Shown: piece after piece, positions 1-10,593 of the stretch
Layout of the letters: every line of letters begins with the position of its first letter
Numbering within the stretch: the first letter of the stretch is position 1
Origin: Nematostella vectensis
Taxonomy: Eukaryota > Cnidaria > Anthozoa > Actiniaria > Edwardsiidae
Direction of reading: 5' to 3'
DNA: 64,000 nt
Assembly: GCF_932526225.1 (NCBI RefSeq)
Contig: NC_064047.1
Location: 4,153,501-4,217,500, forward strand
The notes under the pieces: generated by a model
Seen by the model: the letters and a program-made list of their open reading frames with translations, nothing else
What the model was told of the DNA's origin: nothing
Databases searched by the model: none
Translations under genes and position numbers: made by a program

Positions 1-686
1 AAAAAAAAGTAGCTCCGCTCGAATTTTTATAGAAATCCAAACGGCAAACATTTGTTTTATGTTTACTTGGCCTAAGCCTGGAAAAGGAAGGGTCGCCGTG
101 ACAAAGGAAGGGGCGCTTTGAAAAAGGAAGTGATCGCTTCGCTATCGAACTAAAAATCTCTTAACTGCATGGGAATCATGAAAATTGACGTTGCGTTAGC
201 TTGAGATACATTCAAGAACTTGATCCTGGGACTTTTGAGTTTAGCATTATGAGTTGAGAAAGAAAAGCAATCAAGTTAAACGTGTTTCAAAGCTAGACAT
301 CGACGCTAGTTGAATTTGATTCAGTCTTTAAAAAAAAATAGCTCTATTGAAAGGTTCTGTTCTGGTTATCACATTATTACCTCTTATTTTTTCTTTAATG
401 GTTTAATGCTCTATAGAAATCCCACAAACTACGATTAAGTACTTTATAACTACTTTATCTCAAGATCCAGACTTCGCGCGAGAGTTTTGTAACGTGTTAT
501 GCGTCAACAAGCATTTTGAAAGAAAGAAACGATGAAAACATGTTCAATCAAAAATAGAAACCTTACCTGGCGTGAAATTGGGATCGGTAAAAGCCAGCTA
601 TTCTCGAGATTAAGTCGGAATATTCCACACTGTGGTTTCCATTCAGTCTTGTCTTTGACAAGTCAGCTAGAAAATATGCTAATTTG
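1..686. other. Non-coding flank left of the transposon
   Basis: No gene, RNA or repeat could be supported here. The sequence is AT-rich with stop codons in all frames and no recognisable protein similarity. It ends at the target-site duplication of the transposon that follows. Confidence 0.5.
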
Positions 687-695
687 TACCACAAC
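687..695. repeat. Left 9-bp target-site duplication
   Basis: TACCACAAC immediately precedes the left terminal inverted repeat. The same nine bases follow the right inverted repeat at 6191-6199. Perfect identity of both copies marks the element borders exactly. Confidence 0.9.
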
Positions 696-727
696 GGCAT
701 AGCGGAAAAACGTATTGCGCATGCGCG
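696..727 (+). repeat. Left terminal inverted repeat (32 bp)
   Basis: Identical over 32 bases to the reverse complement of 6159-6190. It begins GGCATAGCGG and ends with GCGCATGCGCG. Confidence 0.92.
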
Positions 728-1082
728 TGACTTTTGGAGCATTTCATTCAAGATGGCGGCTGGAGAGGAGCGAAATCGCCATGTGCTTACGTCTTTCAAA
801 ACGCTTTTCGCTTGTAAGTTATCGGGTTAAGACTTAAAACAGGTTTATCCTGGTAGGGGAAGATAATACAGCATTCATGGTCTACTTTTTATGTGCATTT
901 CGAGATTCAAGCTGATTTTACGAGAGATTTGCGTTAAAATTCTCGATTTTCATTCAAGATTTGACACAGATCCGAAAAGAAAACAGACAAGTTTGCCGTG
1001 AAAAATACCATTCTGTCAGGCAGAATGTTTGCATTTATTTCTGTTTCCATCGTAATAGTCAATTCAGAACTTAAAACGGACC

Positions 1083-4000
1083 TTACTGCTCCGATATTCT
1101 CTCGCGAAAACGATTTTCGAGCTCATCTCGAAACCTGGTTACATCGTGGTACTCCCTCGTTTCGGGGACCGTCTCGCCCAGGCCGTCATCATCGTCGCCC
1201 TCCCCGTCGTCCTCGTCATCACATTCATCGTCTGTGCTCCTTAGCAAGCCACTATTGAACGACTCCGCAAGTTTGTCCAACAAATTTGGCAAGCAAATCG
1301 GACATGTTTTACGGTGACATTCTCGGTGGAAGGAGTGACCGCATGTCAGAAGCACGTGCTCTGATCCCACACTTTGACAACCGATGAAGTCGCACACTTT
1401 GGCTGGATCCGGTTGCTCAAAATTCCAAGCATACCCCAAGGGAAGGCTTCGCTGGTCAACCGTAGTAGCGTCCAGTGTTGGTAAGTAATATGGCTGTAGA
1501 AATAAAATTCAATTATAGCTGTCAATCAAAAAGTAGGAACAAGCCCCGGAATGAGATAAGAACGAATTAGAATGTCTACCGCATATAACTGAAAGCCTCA
1601 GAAAGCTTTAACATTTACAGACGAATCTGTGTACTTTCTTAAAAACATTTTATCTTTCATGTTTAAAACCATTTAGAAAAAAATCGATTTCCCATGTTTA
1701 TGAATGATTTAGTTTACCATTTTGAAAAACTGAAATCTGTAGTACCCAAGTCTCTTGTGCATTACAGTTGTGTATAAGCAAACAGTTGTGTATAAGCATT
1801 ATTTGCATTTCGTTACCTGATATTTCTTGCGGCCTCTTGGGAGGATCACCACTTTATCAGGGCAGTTCCATACATCAGCAAACAAATCAACCAGAAATTC
1901 TGCCGCTTTTCCGCAAACAATGCTGTAGTCGCACTTGCCCTCTCTTTGGTATTTGTTGACAAAGTTGTCACTAAAGTTGTGGAACCTGTTTGTATTTAGG
2001 ATTCTTGCAGCGTTTTGAATTTGTGCCACATTACTCCAAGGCTCTATATTTCTGAAAATTTAAAGAATATTGCAATATTATATTTGTAATGAGTAAGCTA
2101 AGATATCTTACATATTATCTTTGTCTCCCAGTAAAAAGTTTAAAAGATGTCAAAATTCAGCATAATAGGAAATTTTAGACAAAACCAAAAGTGGTTAATT
2201 TAAAAGGGTAAATAATTATAATATTGATAAATACTACAAAGGAGGTTGACAAGTCCTCATTTTGTCATACCTTCATAGCAATGAATGAAATGTCTCTACT
2301 TTTTTCTCTGTCAGGGCGCTCAGGATGGTTCCCTGATGTTTGTGGTAGAGCATGTCACTTAGCTGAGCCAGGGTCGCCTTGTAGTAATGCCTCCGGCAGT
2401 GTATAACAAACATCATTGCAACATGCAACAAGGAGTGTTGATATTCTTAAACACAAGGAGACACAATCTCATCTAGTAGGTGAATTAATGTCATATACTC
2501 TGTCCCTTTGTATTTAGTGCCAAACTGCCTTAACACAATTTCCCTAACAAGCAGCCAGCCCCCAAAACATGCTGTTATTAGTGTACTAGTACGATACGAT
2601 TTTGGTTTCTTTGCAAGGATTTTCCTTGCACCAAAAATTGCCTTATACATCAGCTCAAACAGAAATCTATAAATGACAACGACATTCTGCTGGGCATTAT
2701 AGGAGATGTGGAATGGCCCATGCCACGGGATCAGGGATATCTGAAAATTCAGTTGCCGTGGGTTCCACTGAAAGAAAGAAAAACACAAAGTTTTTACCAT
2801 TTGCTAAACTCTAATGGAATAATTTAAACTGTTCTGTGTGTGTATTTATTTTAAAATCACTGTGCTTACAGACAGTTTCCCTCAAATTCTGAAATTAGAG
2901 AATCGTTTCTTTTTTGTGCATACAATATCACTTAAGTTCATTATACAGTATAGCCAATGCTATATCTTACAACTGATGCACATCAAAACTATTTTTGGTC
3001 ATTGTTTTGCTTTGGAGTTCTTGACATTTTAATAAATTTCCTTTTTTTTTTCATTACCTGTGCGATCATTTTCTTTTGAAAGTAGTATGTCGGCCAGTCT
3101 CCTGTTGTGATCATGAGGTACTGTATTTGTCAAGGTAGTCAGTCATGATGGGCACTTCACTGTTGATATGTACCCATGCCTCCTCATATCCTGCAATTGC
3201 CTTCAGGGAGCTCTCTCCTTCATCTACCAGAACAACTGTTTTAAGAGAAGCTTTCTCAGCATTCTCAGGATCAGCGTAGCCCCTAAACAAAATAACATTT
3301 TAGTTGGTTTGGTAATTTGTATTTTTGTATGCCCTCTGTATCACATATTCTCTTATTCACCCTACTTGTATGCCATTTGCGAGCAAATAGTGATTTAAAA
3401 AAAGCTATTTACCCTAAATGTTGTATGGACTCCTCAGCATCTGCCATGTTGAAAATTCTTCTTTCAGGTGGGAGGGCACCGAGATATGGCTGTACAAGAT
3501 AACCCTCCAGGAATGTGCTGAATTCTTTCCTGGTGCTGGACTGTGGATTCGGGCCTAGGTACTGCCTCGGCTTCTTGAATGTCAAGAAGCTCAGTTGCCA
3601 TGTGCAATGTTGTACTGGTCACAGCTGCTTTTGGGTCCTGAACAGTGTGGGTGACGTGGAAGTCGTCAATTATTGAAAGCGTGAATTTCTTGTTCTGGAA
3701 GGAAAAAACTGGCACATGTTAAACATGGTATAACTAGTTCACTCTGTGAAACAGAGCACCTTGTGCTGATGCTTCAAACCTTACAATAGTTTTTTACAGA
3801 GCAAAAAAATAAAGGTTAAAATGCCAGTAAAACTACAGTACTTTGTTTTCAAAAAGGCATTCAACATACCATATAAATCTTATGTTGATTTATTGACATG
3901 TAGAAACAGTTTTTCAGAGTTTGCACTCAAATACTGTACTAGAGCTGTGTCCGACTCTTTACAGTGCAACCAGTAAAACTGTGAACATCTAAAATATGTG

Positions 4001-5420
4001 TGGAATGTTTATTTTCTTCAAATGAATCAGAAGTGGGAATTCAACTCAGAGACTTAATACGATATGTTCCTATTTGGCTGTTTGAATATCTCTTGAGTAA
4101 TTGGATGTAACAAACATCCATACATATTTCTGCTGTCCATGGTTTTATGTACTGGTTAAGCTGTATTTGTACTGTACCTGCATGGCCTCATTGATCTTGA
4201 ATTTGGTGATATCAGCACTTTTCACAGCAAGGTCCCTTTTTTTGCTTTGCACTGTGCGAGGGTGAGGGGAAAATCCCATCATGCTTCCTGACATCAGTCC
4301 TTGCTGGGAAGTGCCACAGGCAGAGAGAAAGACTCCACAATCAACTTGCAGCTGGTTGATTTTCTAACAAATTGAAGAATGTTATAAAAAAAAACACTGC
4401 TTGAAATGTAGCACCAGCCCATCTTGCACAGAATTTTGTTGAAAAGACAAAAACTTCAGACACTTTGTTTGTATGAAAATACATAGACACAGAAACATAG
4501 AGTACTTGACTTCTGAAAAATGAGAGGATATGCAGGATTGCAACTGTTCTCTGCTTGTTCTGTTTTCTTCTCCTCTCCATGTTGAGGGCTGGTGATGGTC
4601 TCGTGTATTCGGAAAGTTTGGGCATCATAGAGAGGTTGGCCATTAGAGAGGTAGTGCTGAGTCAGTGAATGGTGGAAGCCCTGGAATAATCTCTTAAATG
4701 GTGGAGAGGCTGTTGGGGAAATTAAATAATTAAATTTTCAATTATTTCATTATATTTAAGTAGTATATTTCACTAAATTTATTTGTCTCTTTACTTTATT
4801 TATTTAATTGTTTTTTATACGAATATTTAATAAATTCAACTCGCATTGAATTTGTGCTCTTAAGGACAGTACTTCAAATGTCAGGGCGGCATTTTTGGAT
4901 CTGAGGACAGTGTTCTCCTCCTCTAATGAAGACACCTGCCTTAGCAGCTCTTTCTCTTCGCTCTGATCATAAGACACTGGTGTTGCACTTCGCTCACATT
5001 TTAATTAGTTACATTGTGTATAATCTTACAAAATAGTAGACATTTTTTTTTTTGTTTAACCACAAGCTTATATTTTAATTCTTACTTTTCTCGTTGAAGG
5101 GTAGATGTATTTGGGGTTGGAAGTCACTTCTTCGTCGTTGTCTGCGACTTTTAAGTGTTTTTCGCAGATGGCTGTTCCGATATATCCCTCATCTAAAGCG
5201 TCAAGCACACCGAAAAGCCGTTGGGGACACGGAACAATTTTTCCCCCACAGGGTTGGCCCTTTTTTGCAGGGAAGCAGCAGCGGGTTTTGCTATTGTTTA
5301 CGTTTTCGCGCAGATGTCTGACGCAAACCGTGATAAAAACCCTGCTTGCGCAAGCCCTAGAATCTCTAATGCCTGTTACGGATAAGTTCCCCGAGCAAAA
5401 ATCATTAGATAATCTTTAAC
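1083..5420 (-). pseudogene. Transposon gene, putative transposase with C-terminal RING-like finger, disrupted
   Basis: Minus-strand exons supported by splice sites and open reading: a Cys-rich first exon (~5090-5330), a coiled-coil exon (~4853-4985), one around 4590-4695, 4178-4363, 3413-3694, 3058-3282, 2271-2767, 1817-2051 and 1083-1493 (stop TAA at 1083). Landmarks in order: an SKKRDLA-type basic segment, an acidic IIDDFH motif (~3650), GDWP (~3095), PWHGPFH (~2700), a RRHYYKA segment (~2390), an ETFHS motif (~2290), and a final C-x4-C...C-x-H-x3-C-x4-C-x2-C cluster (~1300-1400). DDFH, GDWP and ETFHS could be a DDE catalytic set (inference). Breaks: TAA at 2447-2449, TGA at 2273-2275 where an Arg codon (CGA) is expected, and reading-frame shifts near 3125 and 3560. 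The phases of the last exon junctions agree. The true 5' start is uncertain; an ATG in strong context lies at ~6130 (minus). Confidence 0.65.
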
Positions 5421-6158
5421 GGGGGGCAAAATGACAAACCCGCTCCATGTTGTAACATTGATAACAGTTTGCTTTGACCTTCAAAAGCCGCTAAATGGTT
5501 TGCAAAAAAGAGCGGGAAATGGTACGCGCGCATGTCTATTTTTCCCCGCCCTTTTTGTCATAAGCAGGAAAGTTGGTTGAACAATACAACACAGTGATTA
5601 AACGACGACTTCAACTTTACTTAGATTTAAAATACAGTATTCTTCATTCTAGCGATCACAGATAACGTGTTATATACCCATTAACTCTGCTATTTTTGGT
5701 TGTCCAAACCAGATAAACAATCATTACGTAAGTATGTAAAACTTCGATCGGAGTCAAATCTAGAAACTCAACATTCAAACCCTTTTCAACAGATCACATT
5801 CAAAAGTATGAAGATTACATTTGATATTTTTTAAAGAAAGTCTTAGTCTATCATCTAAAGAAGTATGAACCTTATCTATTCACAAATGTCCTTATTTTTC
5901 AATATTTTCTAAACCCATTCGGGAAAACTTGAAAATACCATACACTTCGGCGATCGTTGACAATATCTTCAATTTGTACCAATGTAAGGTGAATTCCTAA
6001 CAGCAGATCCATGTCAGTATCTTCAGATGTACACTATACAACTGCCCATGAATTGCATGGGCAATCGCTCTCTCCATTTAGGTGTACGAAGCAGCAAAAG
6101 TTGCTGCAAATTTCCCCGTTCTCGTCCGCCATCTTGGATTCCAATGGGTCTGATACCT

Positions 6159-6190
6159 CGCGCATGCGCAATACGTTTTTCCGCTATGCC
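6159..6190 (-). repeat. Right terminal inverted repeat (32 bp)
   Basis: Exact reverse complement of 696-727, ending CCGCTATGCC and followed at once by the 9-bp duplication. Confidence 0.92.
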
Positions 6191-6199
6191 TACCACAAC
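6191..6199. repeat. Right 9-bp target-site duplication
   Basis: TACCACAAC, identical to 687-695. Confidence 0.9.
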
Positions 6200-6567
6200 A
6201 GGTAAACCAGGCAATGTATATGTAAACCGATGAGATATAACAATAACAGTGTTAGTTTGAGAGTGAACCCAAACCCCGCTATTTGCCGTGTGTTTTGTTG
6301 TGAATATCAAAAAATAACATACGAACTTACAACATAATTACCAAGGGTGCTGATATGTTTTTTTTTTTCAAGAAAAAAAAAACGTAATTAGACTCCATTA
6401 GAACATTTATATGTGCCCCCCCTCCGAAGAATCATGTCTCAAATAACAGTGAGAATAGGCGAAAGAATAGAATAGCAAAAGACTAGCGAAATTCTGCAGT
6501 GAATTGATACGATTTAAGAGCTTTAAGGGCTATAAATACTAAGTATTGAAAAATACCTCCCTTTCAG

Positions 6568-9500
6568 GCCACACCGCCGCATCAGAATCCGAAACTAACA
6601 TAAATACTAACATAAATATACTATTTTCTCACAGACTCCCCCTTGATGTTGACAAAAGCTGTGACGCGCCATTTGTACCCAAGAGTAACCTAACTCATAA
6701 TGGAGTCCCGTGCTTCGGCGGCGAATTTCGCGCAATGTTCTACAAAATACAGAGCTCTATGGTCGCTTCTAACTCAGACGAGACCCCCCAAGAGAGCCCA
6801 CTTGAAGCGCCGCTCGAAAGCCCTATTGAAAGTCCAATTGAAAAGCCACTTGAAAGCCCCCTGGAAAGCCCCCTTGAAGCCCCCCTTGAAGCTCCTCTTA
6901 AAGAGCCAGTGCTTAGTAAGTACAACGCTCACGAATATGAGTACAGGAAGTGAGAACTGAGCTGGCCAAAGGTTGCGGTAGAGGTTCAAAGCAAAAGATA
7001 TTCTTAGGGGAAGAGGGAGTAATTTCATGTATGCTACATAAGCATAAGCGCAATTTAGCATAAGTTAAAATCGAGGATGACCGCGCGCTCCTGGGTCTAG
7101 CCCCTGCTGCGTCTTGGGCGCCCCCGGTTATTCAGGCCTTGGCACGTTTGCATCCTCTCTTAGAGTTCTGCAAATCTCGCTCGACTCAACACTGGATTCG
7201 CGGGTTTTTCGCCCCTCCCACCACACCCTTAGGGTAGCATTCAACTAACTAGGTAAGTATATTCCACCGAAAGGTGTGACGGGTATCCCCCTGGGGAGCG
7301 GGGAGCTGTGGCCCGGAGGCCTGGCTCCTCGGGTGCGCTTGCTTAGGCGGTTACCAAGCTATCCGATACCTGACCCCAAACTTATCAGACGATGAGTTTA
7401 AAAAATATAGACTTCTTTATTCGCAATTCTTATGTTGCGCGGGGATTGGGTAGAGTTGATAAGCGAACAGCATGCTGGGAGTTTAGGGGATGCAATTCAA
7501 CATGGCGTTGAACAATGCAAATGTTGATGTTGTGAAACTAACATCGAAGATATCCCGGGAGAACATAATTGCCAAAACCAACCATTTTCTAGCTTTCATT
7601 CAGTATCTCATCAATATGACTCTATGTTGAATTCGTTCCCTATATAATCGTCCCAGAATACTGTTCGCATATAAACTCGACCCAATCTCCTGCGCAACGT
7701 AAAGGCCTGGGTAATCTAGGCGACATATCGATGTATATGTATATGTGTCGTGCGACAAATGTTTCCTAGTTAAGCCACTACCAATAACATGTAGTGCGCG
7801 ACAAATTTTGTAGAGCGCGACACGAAAATGTTTCTCAACTATCCGATAAACATTTCTTTGTCGCAGCTACACGATTTGTTACTCGCTACAATGTCTTTCT
7901 GGGTGGCTAAACTAGGGGACATGCAGGCGACATGTATCGCTCGACATGTCGCGCTCGTCATATCGCCTAGTTTAGCCAGGCCTTAAGAGTGGCGAATCAT
8001 TGGAGATCGAGAGAAGGTGCGCTTGACCCCAGAGCTCGCCAGCTCAATGAATGAAGAACAAAATAAAACTGCAGTAAAAGCACCCCATAACGGAGTGTTA
8101 CTATCATAGCTTGCAGCAACAAGGCGGATGTGGCGATCTTCGTGGATGTCTCTGGTAGCATTGGACCGGTCAACCTCGTGAAGGAAGTCAAGTACATCGA
8201 AAAGTTCTTCGACCGGTTTGACTTTACGTCTCAGAAGACGCGTGTTGCTTTGGCCGAGTTTGATGTGGATGCTCGCTTTAAACTGGACCTAGTTGGAAGT
8301 GAGGCTAGGTCCCTGGCGCAAATCCGTGAGGTACGGGGGACGGGGCCTTAACCTCTTACAAACAGACGATAAAAGGACGATTTTTAAATAAATTGAATTA
8401 GTTTTGAAAAAAAAAATTGACATTTTCTTGTACAAATTTCTAAACCTAGGTACTATCATATGTAAAATATAGTCCATAGTCAGGGGAGTACGGGGAATTT
8501 AACAAGTTGCAGTCAAAGCATTCAGAAGCTAAATGAGAGCGTGGCCCCTCATCCCGCAATCCCAATTAAAATAGTTTTTGAAGATGATAACAAATAGCCT
8601 ACTTTAGCCGGCCCAGGAATGTGGGGGTAGGGGGATAAGGGGGGGGGGGGGGGGGGGGAGGGGGAGGAGGAGCTGACCCAGGTACGCCGATAGTAAGTAT
8701 GCAATTGCCGCAATGTGGCCTTGAGATCGCGCTGAAAATGACATATTGACGATTAGGAGAATAAGAGACGGGGAGGCTGAGGAAGACAGTAGCCCTAGAA
8801 GAAGATAATGATTGGAGCAAACGCGCGAGGGGCCTTCAACACTAGGCTGCGTAGCAAGCGTTTCTGTGTGATATTAGGGAGAAGAAATAAGAAGAAAAAA
8901 AAAACGATTGTTTTACTATTTGACTGCGCATTATATGGGATGAGAGCAAAAAAGGGGGAGGGGTGGAGAGGAGTTTTCCCCTTCCCCCTCTCCCTCCCCC
9001 TACTCCTTTTTTGTGCCCGTTTAATTAACTCTAATTGTCTATAACTTGAGTGCAAGCAAGGATTTATAGCGCGAAACAAGAGAGCATCTTATTCTCTTAT
9101 GCTTTTGCGAAATTATTCAAGCTTACGTGGAAATTGATGAAAATATTCAGAATCCAACAAATCCCTAAAATATATCCTATTGCCTTGCCTACTAGTCTCC
9201 CTCGAAGCCGTTCTGGACTTGTCACGCTAGGCGGCGCTTATGAGCTCGATCGTGACGAGTCCCGAAAGGCTTTATGGGATACTACTACCACCCCCACCGT
9301 CCTTCTTCGCAGTAAGCCACAAGAGGGGACTGGGGCTAAGAGATCACGTGACCTTTCTGGATGACAAATTCAAAACAAAACAATCACGGAAATTACTGCA
9401 CCCCTCACATCAGAGAACGACGAAGAAATAAATTTTTCTAATGAAACTAAGCCATTTCTGAAAAAGAAATTCTGGATTATTTCAAAAGCGCTGAGCAAGT

Positions 9501-9957
9501 TGCGTTTTGTTGCCGTTATTTTGTCGCTAAAAGCCTGAGCGCGCGCTAGTTTGCCACCCAAAGTCCCCTATCTATCCCTAAATTAACCTTTACTATAGCC
9601 GTAACTGCTGTCTTGTTTTCTTGACGTCAGATTGCAAAGACTCAGTTTTTCTTCACTGGCTCATGGACGCGAACAGACGTCGCTCTTGGTCGAGCCGTGG
9701 AACTTTTTACCAATCAGCAGAAAGAGGGGGTACCGAAGACCCTAGTTCTGATGACCGATGGAAGGGCGTGGCTCGACCAGACCACGTTCAAAAACTCTAT
9801 AAACGCTCTCAAGGTATGGCAGGCAAACGCCTTTTTCGAATAAGTGCATTTGGCAAACCATGGTTCGTATCCCGAAAGGCGCAAATTAGATGGGAGTTGA
9901 CTTGACCCGGCGGCCCATGCACCCCCTATCCATTTTTATTGTTGTTATTATTATTAT

Positions 9958-9988
<31 letters not shown>

Positions 9989-10593
9989 ATTATTTTGAAA
10001 TGACCATCCATATATAGCCAGAAACCATTTGATATGATATTCGCAAATTTTATTCTTATATTATGGCACTGCATTTTCAAAAATGAATTTCCCGATATTT
10101 TTTTCGGGTTGGCCTTTGACCCACGCACCTCCGAACTGTTTTTGGGATTTTTTTTTTTCAATTTTACAAGATTGCTTATTAAAGGTTAACAAAGCTGCCG
10201 CGTTTCTGTTTATCGTGATCCTGTATACTTTCAGATAGCCTAACCACCCAGAAATAAAAGTTTTGATTTGCTTCATTTCGCAAATTAAGCTGAAAATTTC
10301 TATACAGCTAATAGCCGATATGGAAATGAATGCTTTCTCACACTTGGTACTTTGCTAGGATGACAAAATGGCGGCTGACAAAGACTATGAATGACCTTGA
10401 TTTCTCTACTTAGAATCTGAACGTAAATGTAGTGGCGATCGCAGTTGGATCCAGTAACGATATTGATCTGGACAACTTGTACGAGATCTGCGGATCTTTG
10501 GACAAGGTCATCCAGCTTGATGGCTATGACACCCTGGTTTCATCTGCTTCGAGCACTCTCGACAAGCTGGTCAAGTCCGCATGTGTGCTGTAG
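6568..10593 (+). CDS. Secreted-type von Willebrand factor A domain protein (5' end not found)
   Basis: Four plus-strand exons with matching phases: 6568-6915, 8110-8330, 9631-9813 and 10414-10593 (stop TAG). The first exon encodes about 115 residues with an acidic proline-rich segment of repeated ESPLE/APLE units. The other three build one VWA domain of about 180 residues. The MIDAS metal site is complete: DVSGS early in exon 2, a TDVALG threonine segment in exon 3, and MTDG later in exon 3. The domain ends close to the stop with a terminal Cys (ACVL), so the product is a short matrilin/collagen-associated type VWA protein, probably extracellular (inferred from family and cysteines). No signal peptide or start codon is visible: the first listed exon opens in phase 2, so upstream coding exists, possibly left of the transposon. 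Introns carry a MITE (7703-7983) and a poly-G run (~8640). Confidence 0.8.
6780..6910 (+). repeat. Coding minisatellite (SPLE/APLE repeats)
   Basis: Short degenerate 12-15-bp units around GAAAGCCC and GAAGCCCC repeat inside the first VWA-gene exon. They encode about ten copies of a four-residue acidic/proline unit. The repeat keeps several other frames open on both strands, which creates shadow reading frames. Confidence 0.75.
7703..7983. mobile_element. MITE, Harbinger-like (281 bp)
   Basis: The ends are inverted repeats, AGGCCTGG...CCAGGCCT, with similarity extending about 27 bp inward (CTAGGCGACATA against its complement). It is flanked by TAA on both sides (7700-7702 and 7984-7986). A TAA duplication is typical of PIF/Harbinger elements (family knowledge). 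No coding capacity. It lies in intron 1 of the VWA gene. Confidence 0.7.
8638..8670. repeat. Poly-G tract
   Basis: Nearly uninterrupted G run within a VWA-gene intron; low complexity. Confidence 0.9.
9940..9995. repeat. (TTG/TTA)n microsatellite
   Basis: TTGTTGTTATTATTATT-type trinucleotide run in the last VWA-gene intron. No coding sense. Confidence 0.85.

Larger units (their letters stand above)
696..6190 (-). mobile_element. Complete 5.5-kb DNA transposon, unassigned superfamily
   Basis: The borders are defined by a perfect 32-bp terminal inverted repeat at 696-727 and 6159-6190, beginning GGCATAGCGGAAAAACGTAT and containing the palindrome GCGCATGCGC. It is flanked by a 9-bp direct duplication (TACCACAAC). 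A second inverted block containing AAGATGGCGG lies just inside each end (about 742-752 and 6126-6136). The element carries one multi-exon minus-strand gene ending in a Cys/His zinc-binding segment. A 9-bp duplication is known for Mutator-like elements, but the protein does not look like a classical MuDR transposase to me. From memory it resembles a large unclassified protein family of cnidarians, sponges and glomeromycete fungi. Perfect repeats and duplication suggest fairly recent insertion, although the gene is already broken. Confidence 0.9.

Noticed and set aside
1083-1439. Stand-alone RING-finger gene
   Set aside because: The segment is the last exon of the transposon gene: it has an acceptor at 1494, phase agreement with the exon at 1817-2051, and lies within the inverted repeats.
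6546-6567. Coding start of the VWA gene at the non-ATG codon before 6568
   Set aside because: A clear acceptor (CCCTTTCAG) at 6567 and phase agreement show this is an internal exon.
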